Source: SHVO01 sp050246995 (GTDB lineage: Bacteria; Pseudomonadota; Alphaproteobacteria; Rhodospirillales; Rhodospirillaceae). From it: a DNA stretch of 64,000 bases. A program made the translations under genes and the position numbers. Below, one piece after another: positions 16,873-24,850 of this stretch; the first letter of the stretch is position 1; every line of letters begins with the position of its first letter. The stretch covers positions 433,725 to 497,724 of the forward strand of contig JBFWVA010000002.1 of NCBI GenBank assembly GCA_050246995.1, given 5' to 3'. The notes below the pieces were generated by a model. That model worked only from the letters and a program-made list of their open reading frames with translations, was not told where the DNA came from and searched no databases.

Positions 16873-17298
16873 GTGCGTAGCGACCCCAAGCTTTCAACAA
16901 GGGGCTTGGCTCGCCTGATCGAACAGGTGGGCAAGGCTGCCTATAATCTCGGCTACACGCCTGGGCTGAATCCAGCTCAGTGGGCGGCGATGCGCTATTT
17001 TGACGAAGCGACCATCGAGCGCCGCACCGTTACCGGCTTCGCACAGTTCCAGGGAACGACAAAAGGGACGGCTTCGCAGACCGTGGCCGCGCTGGTGCGC
17101 AAAGGTTACTTGCGCCGCGTCGGTGATAAGCAAGACCGCCGTGTGCACCGTCTGGTGCTGACGGATGAAGGCGAGAGCCTGTTGCGCGGCGACCCGCTCC
17201 AGCAGTTGTCGCGCGCGCTGGAGACCCTGACGCAGGAAGAGCGTTGGGCTTTGGCCGTGAATATGGAGAAAGTCCTGCGCCAGCTGATCAAGCTGTAA
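16873..17298 (+). CDS. MarR-family transcriptional regulator
   Basis: The protein has 141 residues from the GTG at 16873. The winged helix is clear: LNPAQWAAMRYF, TVTGFAQFQGTTKGTASQTVAALVRKGYLRRV and the wing DKQDRRVHRLVLTDEG, with dimerising helices at both ends. The frame stays open to a TTG at 16783, which would add 30 residues with three cysteines (CSNDDQIYCPLTGNLC). Third-position GC is low there and no ribosome site is visible, so I prefer the shorter form without certainty. The ligand and targets are unknown. Divergent pyrD is a possible target by position only. Confidence 0.88.
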   Translation: MRSDPKLSTRGLARLIEQVGKAAYNLGYTPGLNPAQWAAMRYFDEATIERRTVTGFAQFQGTTKGTASQTVAALVRKGYLRRVGDKQDRRVHRLVLTDEGESLLRGDPLQQLSRALETLTQEERWALAVNMEKVLRQLIKL

Positions 17299-17414
17299 CG
17301 CGGCCCTTTCCGATTTTCCTATCTCAGCAATCTGTGCGGTTCCGCGTGCGAGCGGAACGCGCGAAATTACATCTGATATTATTTTCGCTTGCGCCGACGC
17401 CTGATGGCGCCGAC

Positions 17415-17786
17415 TTACACCGACAAAGCCGTGTCGATGGCCTTCATCAATTCAGCGCGTTCGAAGGGCTTGTAGACGACCACGTTGGCGCCGAAGGTCG
17501 CAGCGAGTGGGGCCGTGTACGTGAGCGGTGCATTCGGAGCACCGCCGGAGATCACAACCACCGGGATATTGTTGCCAGCGCCGCGGATCTCTTTCAGGAG
17601 GGCGATGCCGTCCATTTCGGGCATCCAGATGTCCGACACGATCGCATCAAAGCGGCCGTTCTTGAGACGCACAAGCGCTTCCTTGCCCGAAGCGGCGTCC
17701 TCGACGGTGTGACCCGCGGCGGACAGAATTTCGCGCACCGAAAGGCTGACCTCGGGTGAATCCTCGACGAGCAGGATGTGCGCCAT
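17415..17786 (-). CDS. Single-domain response regulator
   Basis: This 123-residue receiver has LLVEDSPEVSLSVREIL (acidic pocket), phosphoacceptor in AIVSDIWMPEMDG (about Asp51), switch serine in VVISGGAP and lysine in VVYKPFERAELM. It lacks an output domain. It begins 14 bp after the stop of the PAS kinase at 17801-19720, so it is the natural partner of that kinase. Output must be by protein contact or by passing phosphate on. Confidence 0.93.
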   Translation of the reverse strand: MAHILLVEDSPEVSLSVREILSAAGHTVEDAASGKEALVRLKNGRFDAIVSDIWMPEMDGIALLKEIRGAGNNIPVVVISGGAPNAPLTYTAPLAATFGANVVVYKPFERAELMKAIDTALSV

Positions 17787-17800
17787 GACCGGATCCGAGA

Positions 17801-19720
17801 TTAGGATGAAGTTTGTGCGGAATGCTGAGAAGAAGTGGTGGGAATGTATATCATTGCCTTCGTTCCCTGATCAACTTCGCTCTCAACCTTAAGTGTGCCG
17901 CCCCACCCCGTCACGATACTGTAGACCACGGAAAGTCCAAGCCCCGTGCCCCTGCCGGCGACTTTCGTCGTGTAGAATGGCTCGAAAATGCGCGAGAGCG
18001 TATAGGAGTCCATGCCGCAGCCGTGATCGGTGACGGAAAGCTCGATCCACGTCCCGGGCTTAATGGTCAGAGCCGACGCGCGCGATATGTCGAGATCGAC
18101 CACCGCCAGCCGGACCGAGACTTTCCCCTGCCCGCCCATGGCGTCCGCCGCGTTAGCGACGAGATTCAGGATGACTTGCGACACCTGCGTGGGGTTCACC
18201 ACGACAATGGCATCTTCCGCATGGAGTTGTTGATCGAGCACGATGCCCGGCGGCAAGCCGCTTTGCAGGAGGTTGATCGCGTCGCCGACGAGGCCGGCGA
18301 TATTGTGGGGCGCGAGTTGCGGCGCGTCGCGCCGGGCGAAGGTCAATATCTGGCGCACCACATCACGCGCCTTGCGGGCGCTGGAGGCGATGACCTCGAA
18401 ATACTTACGGACCTTCCCGGGATCCTTATCGGCGAAATCCTGCCCCAGGTCGGCGAGCGCGAGAATCGGCTGAAGCAGGTTATTGATTTCATGCGCAACG
18501 CCGCCCGAGAGCTGGCCAAGCGCTTCCATCTTCTGTGACTGAAGCAACTGCCCGGCGCGCGCGCGTTCATTGGTGATGTCGTCGAGATTGAGCACGAACA
18601 CCGTGGCTTCGCGGCCCGGATAGTCGCTGACAGGCGCCACTTCCACCTCGGCCAGGAAGCTGGTGCCGTCGCGGCGCGCGCACGTGAGCTCAAACGCGCC
18701 GCTTTGTGAGGTCGCGAACGTGCGCAATACCGCGTCCCAGCCTTCGCCGCTTTCATCGCGTGCGCGCAGGCTGGCAATGCCGCCGGCGCTGAGGGACGAA
18801 GTATTGTAACCGGTCAGGCGCTCGAACTCGGCGTTGGCGTAGAAGACTTCGGGCCGCGCGCGGTCGGTGGTCACGACCGCGACGCCGATGGGCGAGGCAT
18901 CGAGCGCTTCATACAAGATCGCGTTACGGCGCAGGAGTTGCTTCAACTCCTGCTCGCGTTGTTTGCCTTCCGTGACGTCCTGACACGTGCCAAAAGACGC
19001 GTAGGGCTCGCCGTCCGCGTCGAACAGCACGCGCGCATCGAACCGTAGCCAGCGGACCGCGCCGTCGGCGCGGATAATGCGGTACTCCGCTCCGCGCACG
19101 GCTTTTCCATCGAGCTGATCGGCGAAGATGCGCTCGAAGGTCTCATGATCCTCGGGATGCACGAGACTGCGATACTTGCCAAAAGGATGAGTGACGGCTG
19201 TGGGCGAAACACCGTGGATCACATACATGTGCGGCGACCACTGCACGGACGCGGTCTGCCAGAAAATCTTGTAGGTGCCGAGTTGCGCGATGCGGGTGGC
19301 TTCTTCGAGCCTTGCTTCGCTTTCACGGATCTCGAACTCGGCATTCTTCATCGCGGTGATGTCGAAAGCCGATATCACCGTCCAGGTTTCCGACACCGCC
19401 CCCGATTGCAGCGGAAAACAGTAAATCATGTACCAGCCAAGACCGAACGGCTGGACGAAATTGGTGGCGTCGTAACCGGCGGCCCGGCGGGCGCGGTCGA
19501 GGAAGAGCTTGTAAGCGCCCTCGATCGGACGGCCGACAGCAGCTTGCGCCGTGCAGCCGAGCATATTTTCGGCGCGCGTATTGGCGGCGACAACGATCTC
19601 GCCCTCATCGATGATGATGGCCGCGGCGGGCAATGCGTCGAGGAATTTGCCGGCGCCGATCCGATCATCGTAGGCAGATGCGGAAGGCTGGGCCGGCGGG
19701 TGCGGAAGTATGGGGCCCAT
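17801..19720 (-). CDS. Cytoplasmic three-PAS sensor histidine kinase
   Basis: This 639-residue protein has no membrane span. PAS domains lie near residues 25-125 (IIIDEGEIVVAANTRAE), 135-255 (PAS-3 type with YRSLVHPEDHETFERIF) and 270-385 (YNTSSLSAGG). The HisKA helix carries QLSGGVAHEINNLLQPILA near residue 405, and the ATPase has N-box LNLVANAADAMGG, DHGCGMD and GRGTGLGLSVVYSIV. The H-box variant HEINNLLQPI is shared with the membrane kinase at 20651-22330, suggesting paralogy. The receiver at 17415 follows by 14 bp. The signal is unknown. No haem or flavin ligand can be read with confidence. Confidence 0.93.
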   Translation of the reverse strand: MGPILPHPPAQPSASAYDDRIGAGKFLDALPAAAIIIDEGEIVVAANTRAENMLGCTAQAAVGRPIEGAYKLFLDRARRAAGYDATNFVQPFGLGWYMIYCFPLQSGAVSETWTVISAFDITAMKNAEFEIRESEARLEEATRIAQLGTYKIFWQTASVQWSPHMYVIHGVSPTAVTHPFGKYRSLVHPEDHETFERIFADQLDGKAVRGAEYRIIRADGAVRWLRFDARVLFDADGEPYASFGTCQDVTEGKQREQELKQLLRRNAILYEALDASPIGVAVVTTDRARPEVFYANAEFERLTGYNTSSLSAGGIASLRARDESGEGWDAVLRTFATSQSGAFELTCARRDGTSFLAEVEVAPVSDYPGREATVFVLNLDDITNERARAGQLLQSQKMEALGQLSGGVAHEINNLLQPILALADLGQDFADKDPGKVRKYFEVIASSARKARDVVRQILTFARRDAPQLAPHNIAGLVGDAINLLQSGLPPGIVLDQQLHAEDAIVVVNPTQVSQVILNLVANAADAMGGQGKVSVRLAVVDLDISRASALTIKPGTWIELSVTDHGCGMDSYTLSRIFEPFYTTKVAGRGTGLGLSVVYSIVTGWGGTLKVESEVDQGTKAMIYIPTTSSQHSAQTSS

Positions 19721-19750
19721 TGGAACGTTTTATCCGCTTAACCGGCCCGC

Positions 19751-20002
19751 TTATCGGGTCAGCCGGACCTTGAAGGGTTTCATCATTTTTTTAATTTCGT
19801 CGTCCGGTAGCGAGTCCGGGATAGGCGCCTCGGGAAAAAGAGGTTCGCCGTAACCGAGTTCTTTTTCGTAGACGATGCTTTCCAGATAATCGGCGACGCC
19901 GGAGAGTTCAGTCGCACGCTTCTTGTCGAGCGCCGCGGCCTTGCGGATTTCCGCAGCCGCACGCATGACCAAGATATCGACAGACTTGTTATGCTCGGCC
20001 AT
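19751..20002 (-). CDS. Small conserved-type hypothetical protein
   Basis: The protein has 83 residues from the ATG at 20000-20002, chosen because GAGGA sits directly upstream and the longer frame to 20140 is unsupported. It starts MAEHNKSVDILVMRAAAEIR, is helical and charged up to about residue 45, then has a proline/glutamate segment EPLFPEAPIPDSLPDDE and a basic tail. I do not recognise a family. It is 30 bp upstream of the three-PAS kinase on the same strand, so it probably belongs to that signalling operon. Confidence 0.6.
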   Translation of the reverse strand: MAEHNKSVDILVMRAAAEIRKAAALDKKRATELSGVADYLESIVYEKELGYGEPLFPEAPIPDSLPDDEIKKMMKPFKVRLTR

Positions 20003-20196
20003 TCCTCGTTCCCCAGCGGCGCACGAACCGTACCTCAACGCGCGGGTTCGACAGTTCGAATACTTATAATCTGCCCGCCGGGGCCGGACAATTCGTGGAT
20101 ACACGTACGCCCCCGCGAAGGGGCAAAGACCCAGCAACACGTGCAGGTGGGCGCACCCCGATCAACTTCAAGGCGCAGCCGAAAACGGTAGCGGAA

Positions 20197-20562
20197 TCAG
20201 AGGGCTGCGCGGATCCACGCCAGGGCGCGCGATTGATTCCCGTCGGTATAGAACTCGTAGTGTCCGGGGGGCAGGGAATCACGCAGGAGGAGTGCGAGGC
20301 CGGCCCAGGAAGGACCGCCGACAATAGCGGCCCGCTCGCAGCGGTATGCGTTGCCGGCGAGGATGGCGCCGGTCTCCCATTGCGATTTCTCGTCCCATCC
20401 GATCAGACGGCTGAGATCGCAATAGAGGCGGAATTTCGGATTCTCGGCGAGGACCACAGTCATCGCCGGCGCGAAAACGCCCGCGTAGTCCTCTTCGGTC
20501 AGTGTACCGACCGCGCGAAAAAAGATGATGTTCCGTTCGCGTTCGGGCTTTATTTCAAGCAT
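20197..20562 (-). CDS. SpoIIAA-like (STAS/SEC14-type) protein
   Basis: The protein has 121 residues from the ATG at 20560-20562. A TTG at 20583 would add seven residues. The pattern (strand EIKPERERNIIFFRAVGTLTEEDY, then RLYCDLSRLIGWD, a helix, RAAIVGG and a C-terminal EFYTDGNQSRALAWI) fits the SpoIIAA-like family (PF11964 type). These proteins bind lipids or act as anti-anti-sigma-like modules. It lies between the two kinases, 67 bp or more from the upstream one, which hints at a role in the same signalling path. The function is an inference. Confidence 0.7.
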   Translation of the reverse strand: MLEIKPERERNIIFFRAVGTLTEEDYAGVFAPAMTVVLAENPKFRLYCDLSRLIGWDEKSQWETGAILAGNAYRCERAAIVGGPSWAGLALLLRDSLPPGHYEFYTDGNQSRALAWIRAAL

Positions 20563-20650
20563 ATCCAGCTCAGGTTGCGTCAATCCAAGGAGCGCAACAC
20601 TAGAAGGAATCGGTAAAAAGTTGAATTGAATTCAGTACGTTCGGCGCGCG

Positions 20651-22330
20651 TCACTGCGCGGCTTGAAGTACGCATTCCGGCGCCGGCAAATAGATCATGA
20701 AACGGCAGCCTTGGCCGGGCACGCTATCGACCGTCGCTCCGCCGCCCCAGCTCCTCGCGATACCCGACACGACGGCGAGACCGAGGCCTGTACCTTTGCC
20801 CTGGGGCTTGGTGGTGAAGAACGGATCGAAGACCTTGCCCACCAACTCCGGCGCGATGCCCGGACCGCTATCCTCGACGCTGATGCGGCAATAGGAGCCA
20901 GGCGCCACGCCCGCGCCTTTCGAAGCTTCACCCGAAACAGTGATGCGCTCGATGCGCACAAGGATACACCCGCCGGTCGTCATCACATCGGCGGCGTTGG
21001 CGATGAGATTGGTGACGATCTGCGCCACGCCCGTGCGCTCGGCACGGGCAACCGGCGCGTCGTCGGACGCCACGATATCGATATGCGTGTTGGCGCCGAT
21101 AGCGCCGCTCATGAGATCGACGGTTTCACGCACGACAGCAAGCACATTGATATCTTCGCGGCTGGGCGGCGTATGCCGCGCGAAGGAGAGCACATTCTTG
21201 ACGATAAAGGTGGCGCGCTCCGCGGCCCGCGTGATGCGTATGAAATAGAGGCGCAGCTTCTCATGCTGCTTAGCTTCCTCGGCGCCGAAGGCCGAATAGA
21301 TGAGGATCGGCTGCAGGAGGTTGTTGATCTCGTGGGCGAGGCCGCTGGCAAGACGGCCCATCGCGCCCGCCTGGCGGCGGCCTTCCTCAAGGTCGCGCTC
21401 GCGCATGCGGTCTGTTACGTCGGCGCCAACGCCGCGATAGCCATAGTATTCGCCGCCGCCATCAAACTGCGGATGGCCGCTGAGACTGACCCAACGCGGC
21501 GCGCCCTTGCCGTCAATGATCGGCACAACGATGTCGCGGAACTTGGCGCGCTCGTCGAAGGCCTGCTCTAAGACGCGGAAGTCGTGATCGCTGGTGGCGT
21601 CGAGCGCCGGATTACCGCCGCCCGGCATATCAGCGCCGAAATTCTGGAGCCGCAATGCCTGCACGGCGGCGGCATCCGCGCGGTACTCCCAAATATAGTC
21701 GGCGGAGCACTCCACCATGCCGCGCAGTTGCGCCTCATCGGCGCGGCCCGCACGCAGCGCGGTGATGTCTTGCGCGAGGCCAAAAACTTTCGGCTGCGGC
21801 CCGTCCACATCCAGCGAATGCCAGGAGAAGCGGACGTTACGCTGCTCGCCATCGGGCCGCACGATGCGGCATTCGACCATCCCCGCCGGGGGGCTTTCAT
21901 TTTCCTTCGCCCACGTATCCAGCACCCGCTGGATGTCCTGCGGCGCGACAAAGTCGAGCAGTGAGCGCTTGGTCGGCATGAAGGAGCCGGGACTGACGCC
22001 GTACAGGGCGTACATCCCGTCGTTCCAGAGGAACGTATCGGTGCGCACATCCCATTCCCAGCAACCGATGGCGGCCATGGTGTGCAACTCGGCGGACGTC
22101 GGCGTGCGCAGCGCGGGGCGCGAGGCCTGGGCGCGCGCCTGACCTTGCGAAAGAAGATGAAGCGCGCCGAAAACCGCGCCGCCAAAAGCGGCCACCCCGA
22201 CCAAGAGAACCTGTGATGTGAAGTGATGCCCGGAATGGTCCGCGACGAAGGCGGCGCCCAAGACGCCCAATAGCGCGGCCGCGACACCGAGCTTGGTCCG
22301 CATCGAGTTTTGGATGGCCGGCGAGCCCAT
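20651..22330 (-). CDS. Membrane PAS sensor histidine kinase
   Basis: This 559-residue protein has two closely spaced membrane spans (residues about 13-30 and 38-58) with almost no periplasmic loop, so sensing is probably intramembrane or cytoplasmic. PAS/PAC domains follow (IGCWEWDVRTDTFLWNDGMY near residue 92, a second near residue 210). The H-box is RLASGLAHEINNLLQPILI near residue 328 and the ATPase has NLIANAADVM, EDSGPGIAPE and GKGTGLGLAVVSGIA. There is no receiver. The H-box is nearly the same as in the kinase at 17801, suggesting a duplicated pair. The gene reads into the SpoIIAA-like gene 67 bp or more downstream. Confidence 0.92.
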   Translation of the reverse strand: MGSPAIQNSMRTKLGVAAALLGVLGAAFVADHSGHHFTSQVLLVGVAAFGGAVFGALHLLSQGQARAQASRPALRTPTSAELHTMAAIGCWEWDVRTDTFLWNDGMYALYGVSPGSFMPTKRSLLDFVAPQDIQRVLDTWAKENESPPAGMVECRIVRPDGEQRNVRFSWHSLDVDGPQPKVFGLAQDITALRAGRADEAQLRGMVECSADYIWEYRADAAAVQALRLQNFGADMPGGGNPALDATSDHDFRVLEQAFDERAKFRDIVVPIIDGKGAPRWVSLSGHPQFDGGGEYYGYRGVGADVTDRMRERDLEEGRRQAGAMGRLASGLAHEINNLLQPILIYSAFGAEEAKQHEKLRLYFIRITRAAERATFIVKNVLSFARHTPPSREDINVLAVVRETVDLMSGAIGANTHIDIVASDDAPVARAERTGVAQIVTNLIANAADVMTTGGCILVRIERITVSGEASKGAGVAPGSYCRISVEDSGPGIAPELVGKVFDPFFTTKPQGKGTGLGLAVVSGIARSWGGGATVDSVPGQGCRFMIYLPAPECVLQAAQ

Positions 22331-22558
22331 GGCTCAAAATCCCCTTATTCCCCGCGCCCATCCTAACGAGATAGGCACGGTTCCTCTATGCAGCGGAAAT
22401 GGAAAAGAGGCCGCAGAGCCGCGCGAGTCTCTCGTCGCGTTAGTTTGTCATATTATTATTAAATATCATATATTTAGATCGCCGCACTGGACCGCGGACG
22501 CGCAGATTCCTATTCTGAAGGCCTAGGTTCGAGGAGGCCGGCAGGACCGGCACGCGTC

Positions 22559-22888
22559 ATGGAATCCAGAGAAGCCAAGTTCAAGATCGGCCAAGTGGTG
22601 AAGCATCGCCTGTTTCCGTTCCGCGGCGTGATTTTCGACGTCGATCCGCAGTTCGCGAACACCGAAGAGTGGTGGCAGTCGATCCCCGAGGACGTGCGTC
22701 CGCAGAAGGACCAGCCGTTTTACCACCTGCTCGCCGAGAACGCGCAGACGCATTACGTCGCCTATGTGTCGCAGCAGAACTTGCTCGCCGATGAGTCCGG
22801 CGACCCTGTGCAGCACCCGGAAGTGGGTTCCTACTTCGGCGAGTTCCGCGGCAGCCACTACGTGATGCGGCCGAGCTACGCGAATTAA
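22559..22888 (+). CDS. hspQ: HspQ (YccV), heat-shock/adaptor protein
   Basis: This 109-residue beta-barrel protein matches HspQ along its length: KFKIGQVVKHRLFPFRGVI, PQFANTEEWW, PFYHLLAEN and YVAYVSQQNLL. In enterobacteria HspQ binds hemimethylated DNA and acts as a specificity factor for Lon. It is monocistronic. The 228 bp upstream (22331-22558) are AT-rich around 22450-22475 and hold an imperfect GC hairpin near 22425-22441, but I see no clear heat-shock promoter. Confidence 0.93.
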   Translation: MESREAKFKIGQVVKHRLFPFRGVIFDVDPQFANTEEWWQSIPEDVRPQKDQPFYHLLAENAQTHYVAYVSQQNLLADESGDPVQHPEVGSYFGEFRGSHYVMRPSYAN

Positions 22889-22897
22889 GACCGTTTT

Positions 22898-23626
22898 CTA
22901 GAACGATCCCGGCTTATTTCCCTCGATCTGCTTCGGCATCACCTGGATGCTATCAAGCATGCCCGGCCCGTAATGCGGCTGTATATTTTGCACGGGCGAG
23001 AACGCAAAAGACCGTCGCAGGAAAAGCGAGGTACTGGTGACGTGGGTGTGCTGCGGCCCGTGACCGATCATATCAATTTGGATCAGGTCGTTTGCCCGAA
23101 AGTGTTCGGTCATCACGGGATAGCGCTCGGCATTGTCTAGGATCACCATTCCATCGGACGATAGGAATGCGAGACAATTCATGGCGCAGTCATAACGCCA
23201 GCGCCCATCAATAACGATCACGTCGTGGGGTGCGTGTTTCGCAACAAGCTCCACGTACTCAGTCCCCGACGCGAAAAAGATTTCAGTATTCGCAAGATTG
23301 GCGGCCTTCACCTGTTCAAACCAAGGTTGATCGTGTTCAACAGAAATGACCCGCTTGGCCCTACGCGCCCAATAACGCGTCGAATTTCCCGCCCCGTATT
23401 CGAACACGCGTTTCTGGGAAAAATCCAACTGATTGAGAAAACTGATTGCTGGATAGCTGATCCAGGGCACAGGCGACCCATCGGCCCAAATGGGCGCCTT
23501 CTCCTCGACCGTGCGGCGATGTCCGAAGTAGTCCGAGAGATGAGCGAGATTGTTCATGAAGGCCCAGGAAAGGCTTGGAAAATCAGGGTCGAGGCGCCTA
23601 AATTGGCATGCCTCGCGGCGTATCAA
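22898..23626 (-). CDS. Class I SAM-dependent methyltransferase-like protein
   Basis: The protein has 242 residues from a TTG at 23624-23626. The motif I-like segment VFEYGAGNSTRYWARRAKR (near residue 75) is followed by VISVEHDQPWFEQ (acidic end of strand 2) and DVIVIDGRWRYDC, a Rossmann methyltransferase layout. The reaction is unknown. The TTG is preferred because GGGGGAG lies five bases before it. An ATG at 23656 would collide with the start of the divergent peroxiredoxin, and the ATG at 23557 has no ribosome site. It is the first gene of the glycan region, so a carbohydrate or lipid-head substrate is plausible. Confidence 0.75.
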   Translation of the reverse strand: MIRREACQFRRLDPDFPSLSWAFMNNLAHLSDYFGHRRTVEEKAPIWADGSPVPWISYPAISFLNQLDFSQKRVFEYGAGNSTRYWARRAKRVISVEHDQPWFEQVKAANLANTEIFFASGTEYVELVAKHAPHDVIVIDGRWRYDCAMNCLAFLSSDGMVILDNAERYPVMTEHFRANDLIQIDMIGHGPQHTHVTSTSLFLRRSFAFSPVQNIQPHYGPGMLDSIQVMPKQIEGNKPGSF

Positions 23627-23638
23627 TTTATCTCCCCC
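23627..23638 (-). promoter_or_regulatory. Strong ribosome binding site fixing a TTG start
   Basis: On the minus strand GGGGGAG (23632-23638) stands five bases before TTG (23624-23626). It decides the start of the methyltransferase-like gene and leaves only 28 bp between the two divergent coding regions. Confidence 0.65.
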
Positions 23639-23654
23639 GATTGTAGAGGACACC

Positions 23655-24131
23655 ATGGCGATCAAACAAGGCGACAAGCTGCCGGCAGGAAAGTTCCGTG
23701 TGATGGGACCGGACGGCCAAAAGGAAATTTCGACGGACGAAATCTTCAAGGGCAAGAAGGTCGTATTCTTTGCCGTGCCTGGCGCGTACACCCCGACCTG
23801 CTCCAAGCAACATCTGCCGAGCTATGTTGCCAACTACGACAAGATCAAAGCCCAGGGCGTCGATACGGTCGCCTGCATGGCGGTGAATGATGCATTCGTC
23901 ATGGATGCCTGGGGTAAGTCCCAGAATGTCGGCGACAAAGTCATGATGCTCGCGGACGGGAACGGCGAATTCACGAAAGCCCTCGGGCTTGAATTCGACG
24001 TCACCAAGGCAGGCCTCGGCATCCGCAGCAAGCGCTTCTCGATGATCGTTAACGACGGCGTCGTGGAAAAGCTCAATGTCGACGAAAGTGGCTACAACCT
24101 TACGAGTGCCGAGGCGACCTGTAGCATCTAA
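23655..24131 (+). CDS. Peroxiredoxin, Prx5 type
   Basis: The protein has 158 residues from the ATG at 23655, with AGAGGA upstream. The peroxidatic cysteine lies in PGAYTPTCSKQHLP (about residue 49), with the threonine of TPTC in place. ACMAVNDAFVMDAW and the KRFSMIVNDGVVEKL segment are typical of the Prx5 (AhpC/TSA, redoxin) class, which reduces hydroperoxides with glutathione/glutaredoxin or thioredoxin. A second cysteine near the C-terminus (EATCSI) could be the resolving residue. The upstream in-frame extension to 23550 lies inside the divergent gene and is not used. Confidence 0.95.
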   Translation: MAIKQGDKLPAGKFRVMGPDGQKEISTDEIFKGKKVVFFAVPGAYTPTCSKQHLPSYVANYDKIKAQGVDTVACMAVNDAFVMDAWGKSQNVGDKVMMLADGNGEFTKALGLEFDVTKAGLGIRSKRFSMIVNDGVVEKLNVDESGYNLTSAEATCSI

Positions 24132-24157
24132 GTCCGCAAATTCATCTTGCAAGATTC

Positions 24158-24194
24158 GGCGCCCAGCCTGACGGTGGGGTGCCGTTTTCTTTTT
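24158..24194 (+). terminator. Rho-independent terminator after the peroxiredoxin gene
   Basis: GGCGCCC (24158-24164) pairs with GGGTGCC (24177-24183), with one G-T pair, around a 12-nt loop. GTTTTCTTTTT follows. It lies 26 bp past the stop and just before the next gene. Confidence 0.7.
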
Positions 24195-24213
24195 GCGCGG
24201 CCGGAGTCCGTCA

Positions 24214-24846
24214 ATGCAGCCCATCGCGACCTGGGACAATCTTGCGACAGACAAGCTTTATGCCGGCGATCTCCTATCGGGCGCGCCGCAGTATCGGACC
24301 CATATCGGGTTGACGCTGAACCAAGCCAATCAGCGCAACATCGCACATGATCTGACGCGGCCAATGCCCATCCGGGCTGAGCGGATCGCGGTCTATCAGG
24401 CCGAGGATGTATTCGAGCACATTGCTTATGATGCCATCGATCCCATTTTCGCGGATATCTATCGGGTGCTGAGACGCGGCGGACTGTTTCGCTTCAGTGT
24501 TCCAGACTATCGCTGCGATATTCTTCGCGGAAGGTCGTTATTCAACGACGCGGGCGACATCGTTTTTGATCCCGGCGGCGGCGGCACATTCGACAACGGC
24601 CGTGTCGTTGACGGCGGTCACGTGTGGTTTCCTGTCTATGAGTCCGTGAAGACCTTATTCGATCGCTCGCCCTTCGCTCAACAGGGAACCATTCGCATGC
24701 TTCACTACATCCAGTCCGATGGGGACTCGATAATGAATCCGATCGACTATTCTTTAGGATTCGTGAAGCGCACTCCCGACCATGACCCCCGGGTAGCAAA
24801 TCCTCGGCGGGTTATGTCAATTGTCGTGGACGCTTGGAAAAGCTGA
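24214..24846 (+). CDS. Methyltransferase-like protein without a visible SAM motif I
   Basis: The protein has 210 residues from the ATG at 24214, with GGAG seven bases upstream. The central part AEDVFEHIAYDAIDPIFADI followed by YRVLRRGGLFRFSVPDYR is the post-motif-II region of Methyltransf_11-type enzymes, where a D-x-x-E-H-I helix precedes the LRPGG turn. The expected glycine-rich loop of motif I is absent; the N-terminal 55 residues are ordinary. It could be a compact non-catalytic member or one binding SAM differently. It is nearly convergent with galE, with a 4-nt gap. Context suggests glycan work. Confidence 0.7.
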   Translation: MQPIATWDNLATDKLYAGDLLSGAPQYRTHIGLTLNQANQRNIAHDLTRPMPIRAERIAVYQAEDVFEHIAYDAIDPIFADIYRVLRRGGLFRFSVPDYRCDILRGRSLFNDAGDIVFDPGGGGTFDNGRVVDGGHVWFPVYESVKTLFDRSPFAQQGTIRMLHYIQSDGDSIMNPIDYSLGFVKRTPDHDPRVANPRRVMSIVVDAWKS

Positions 24847-24850
24847 TGAG

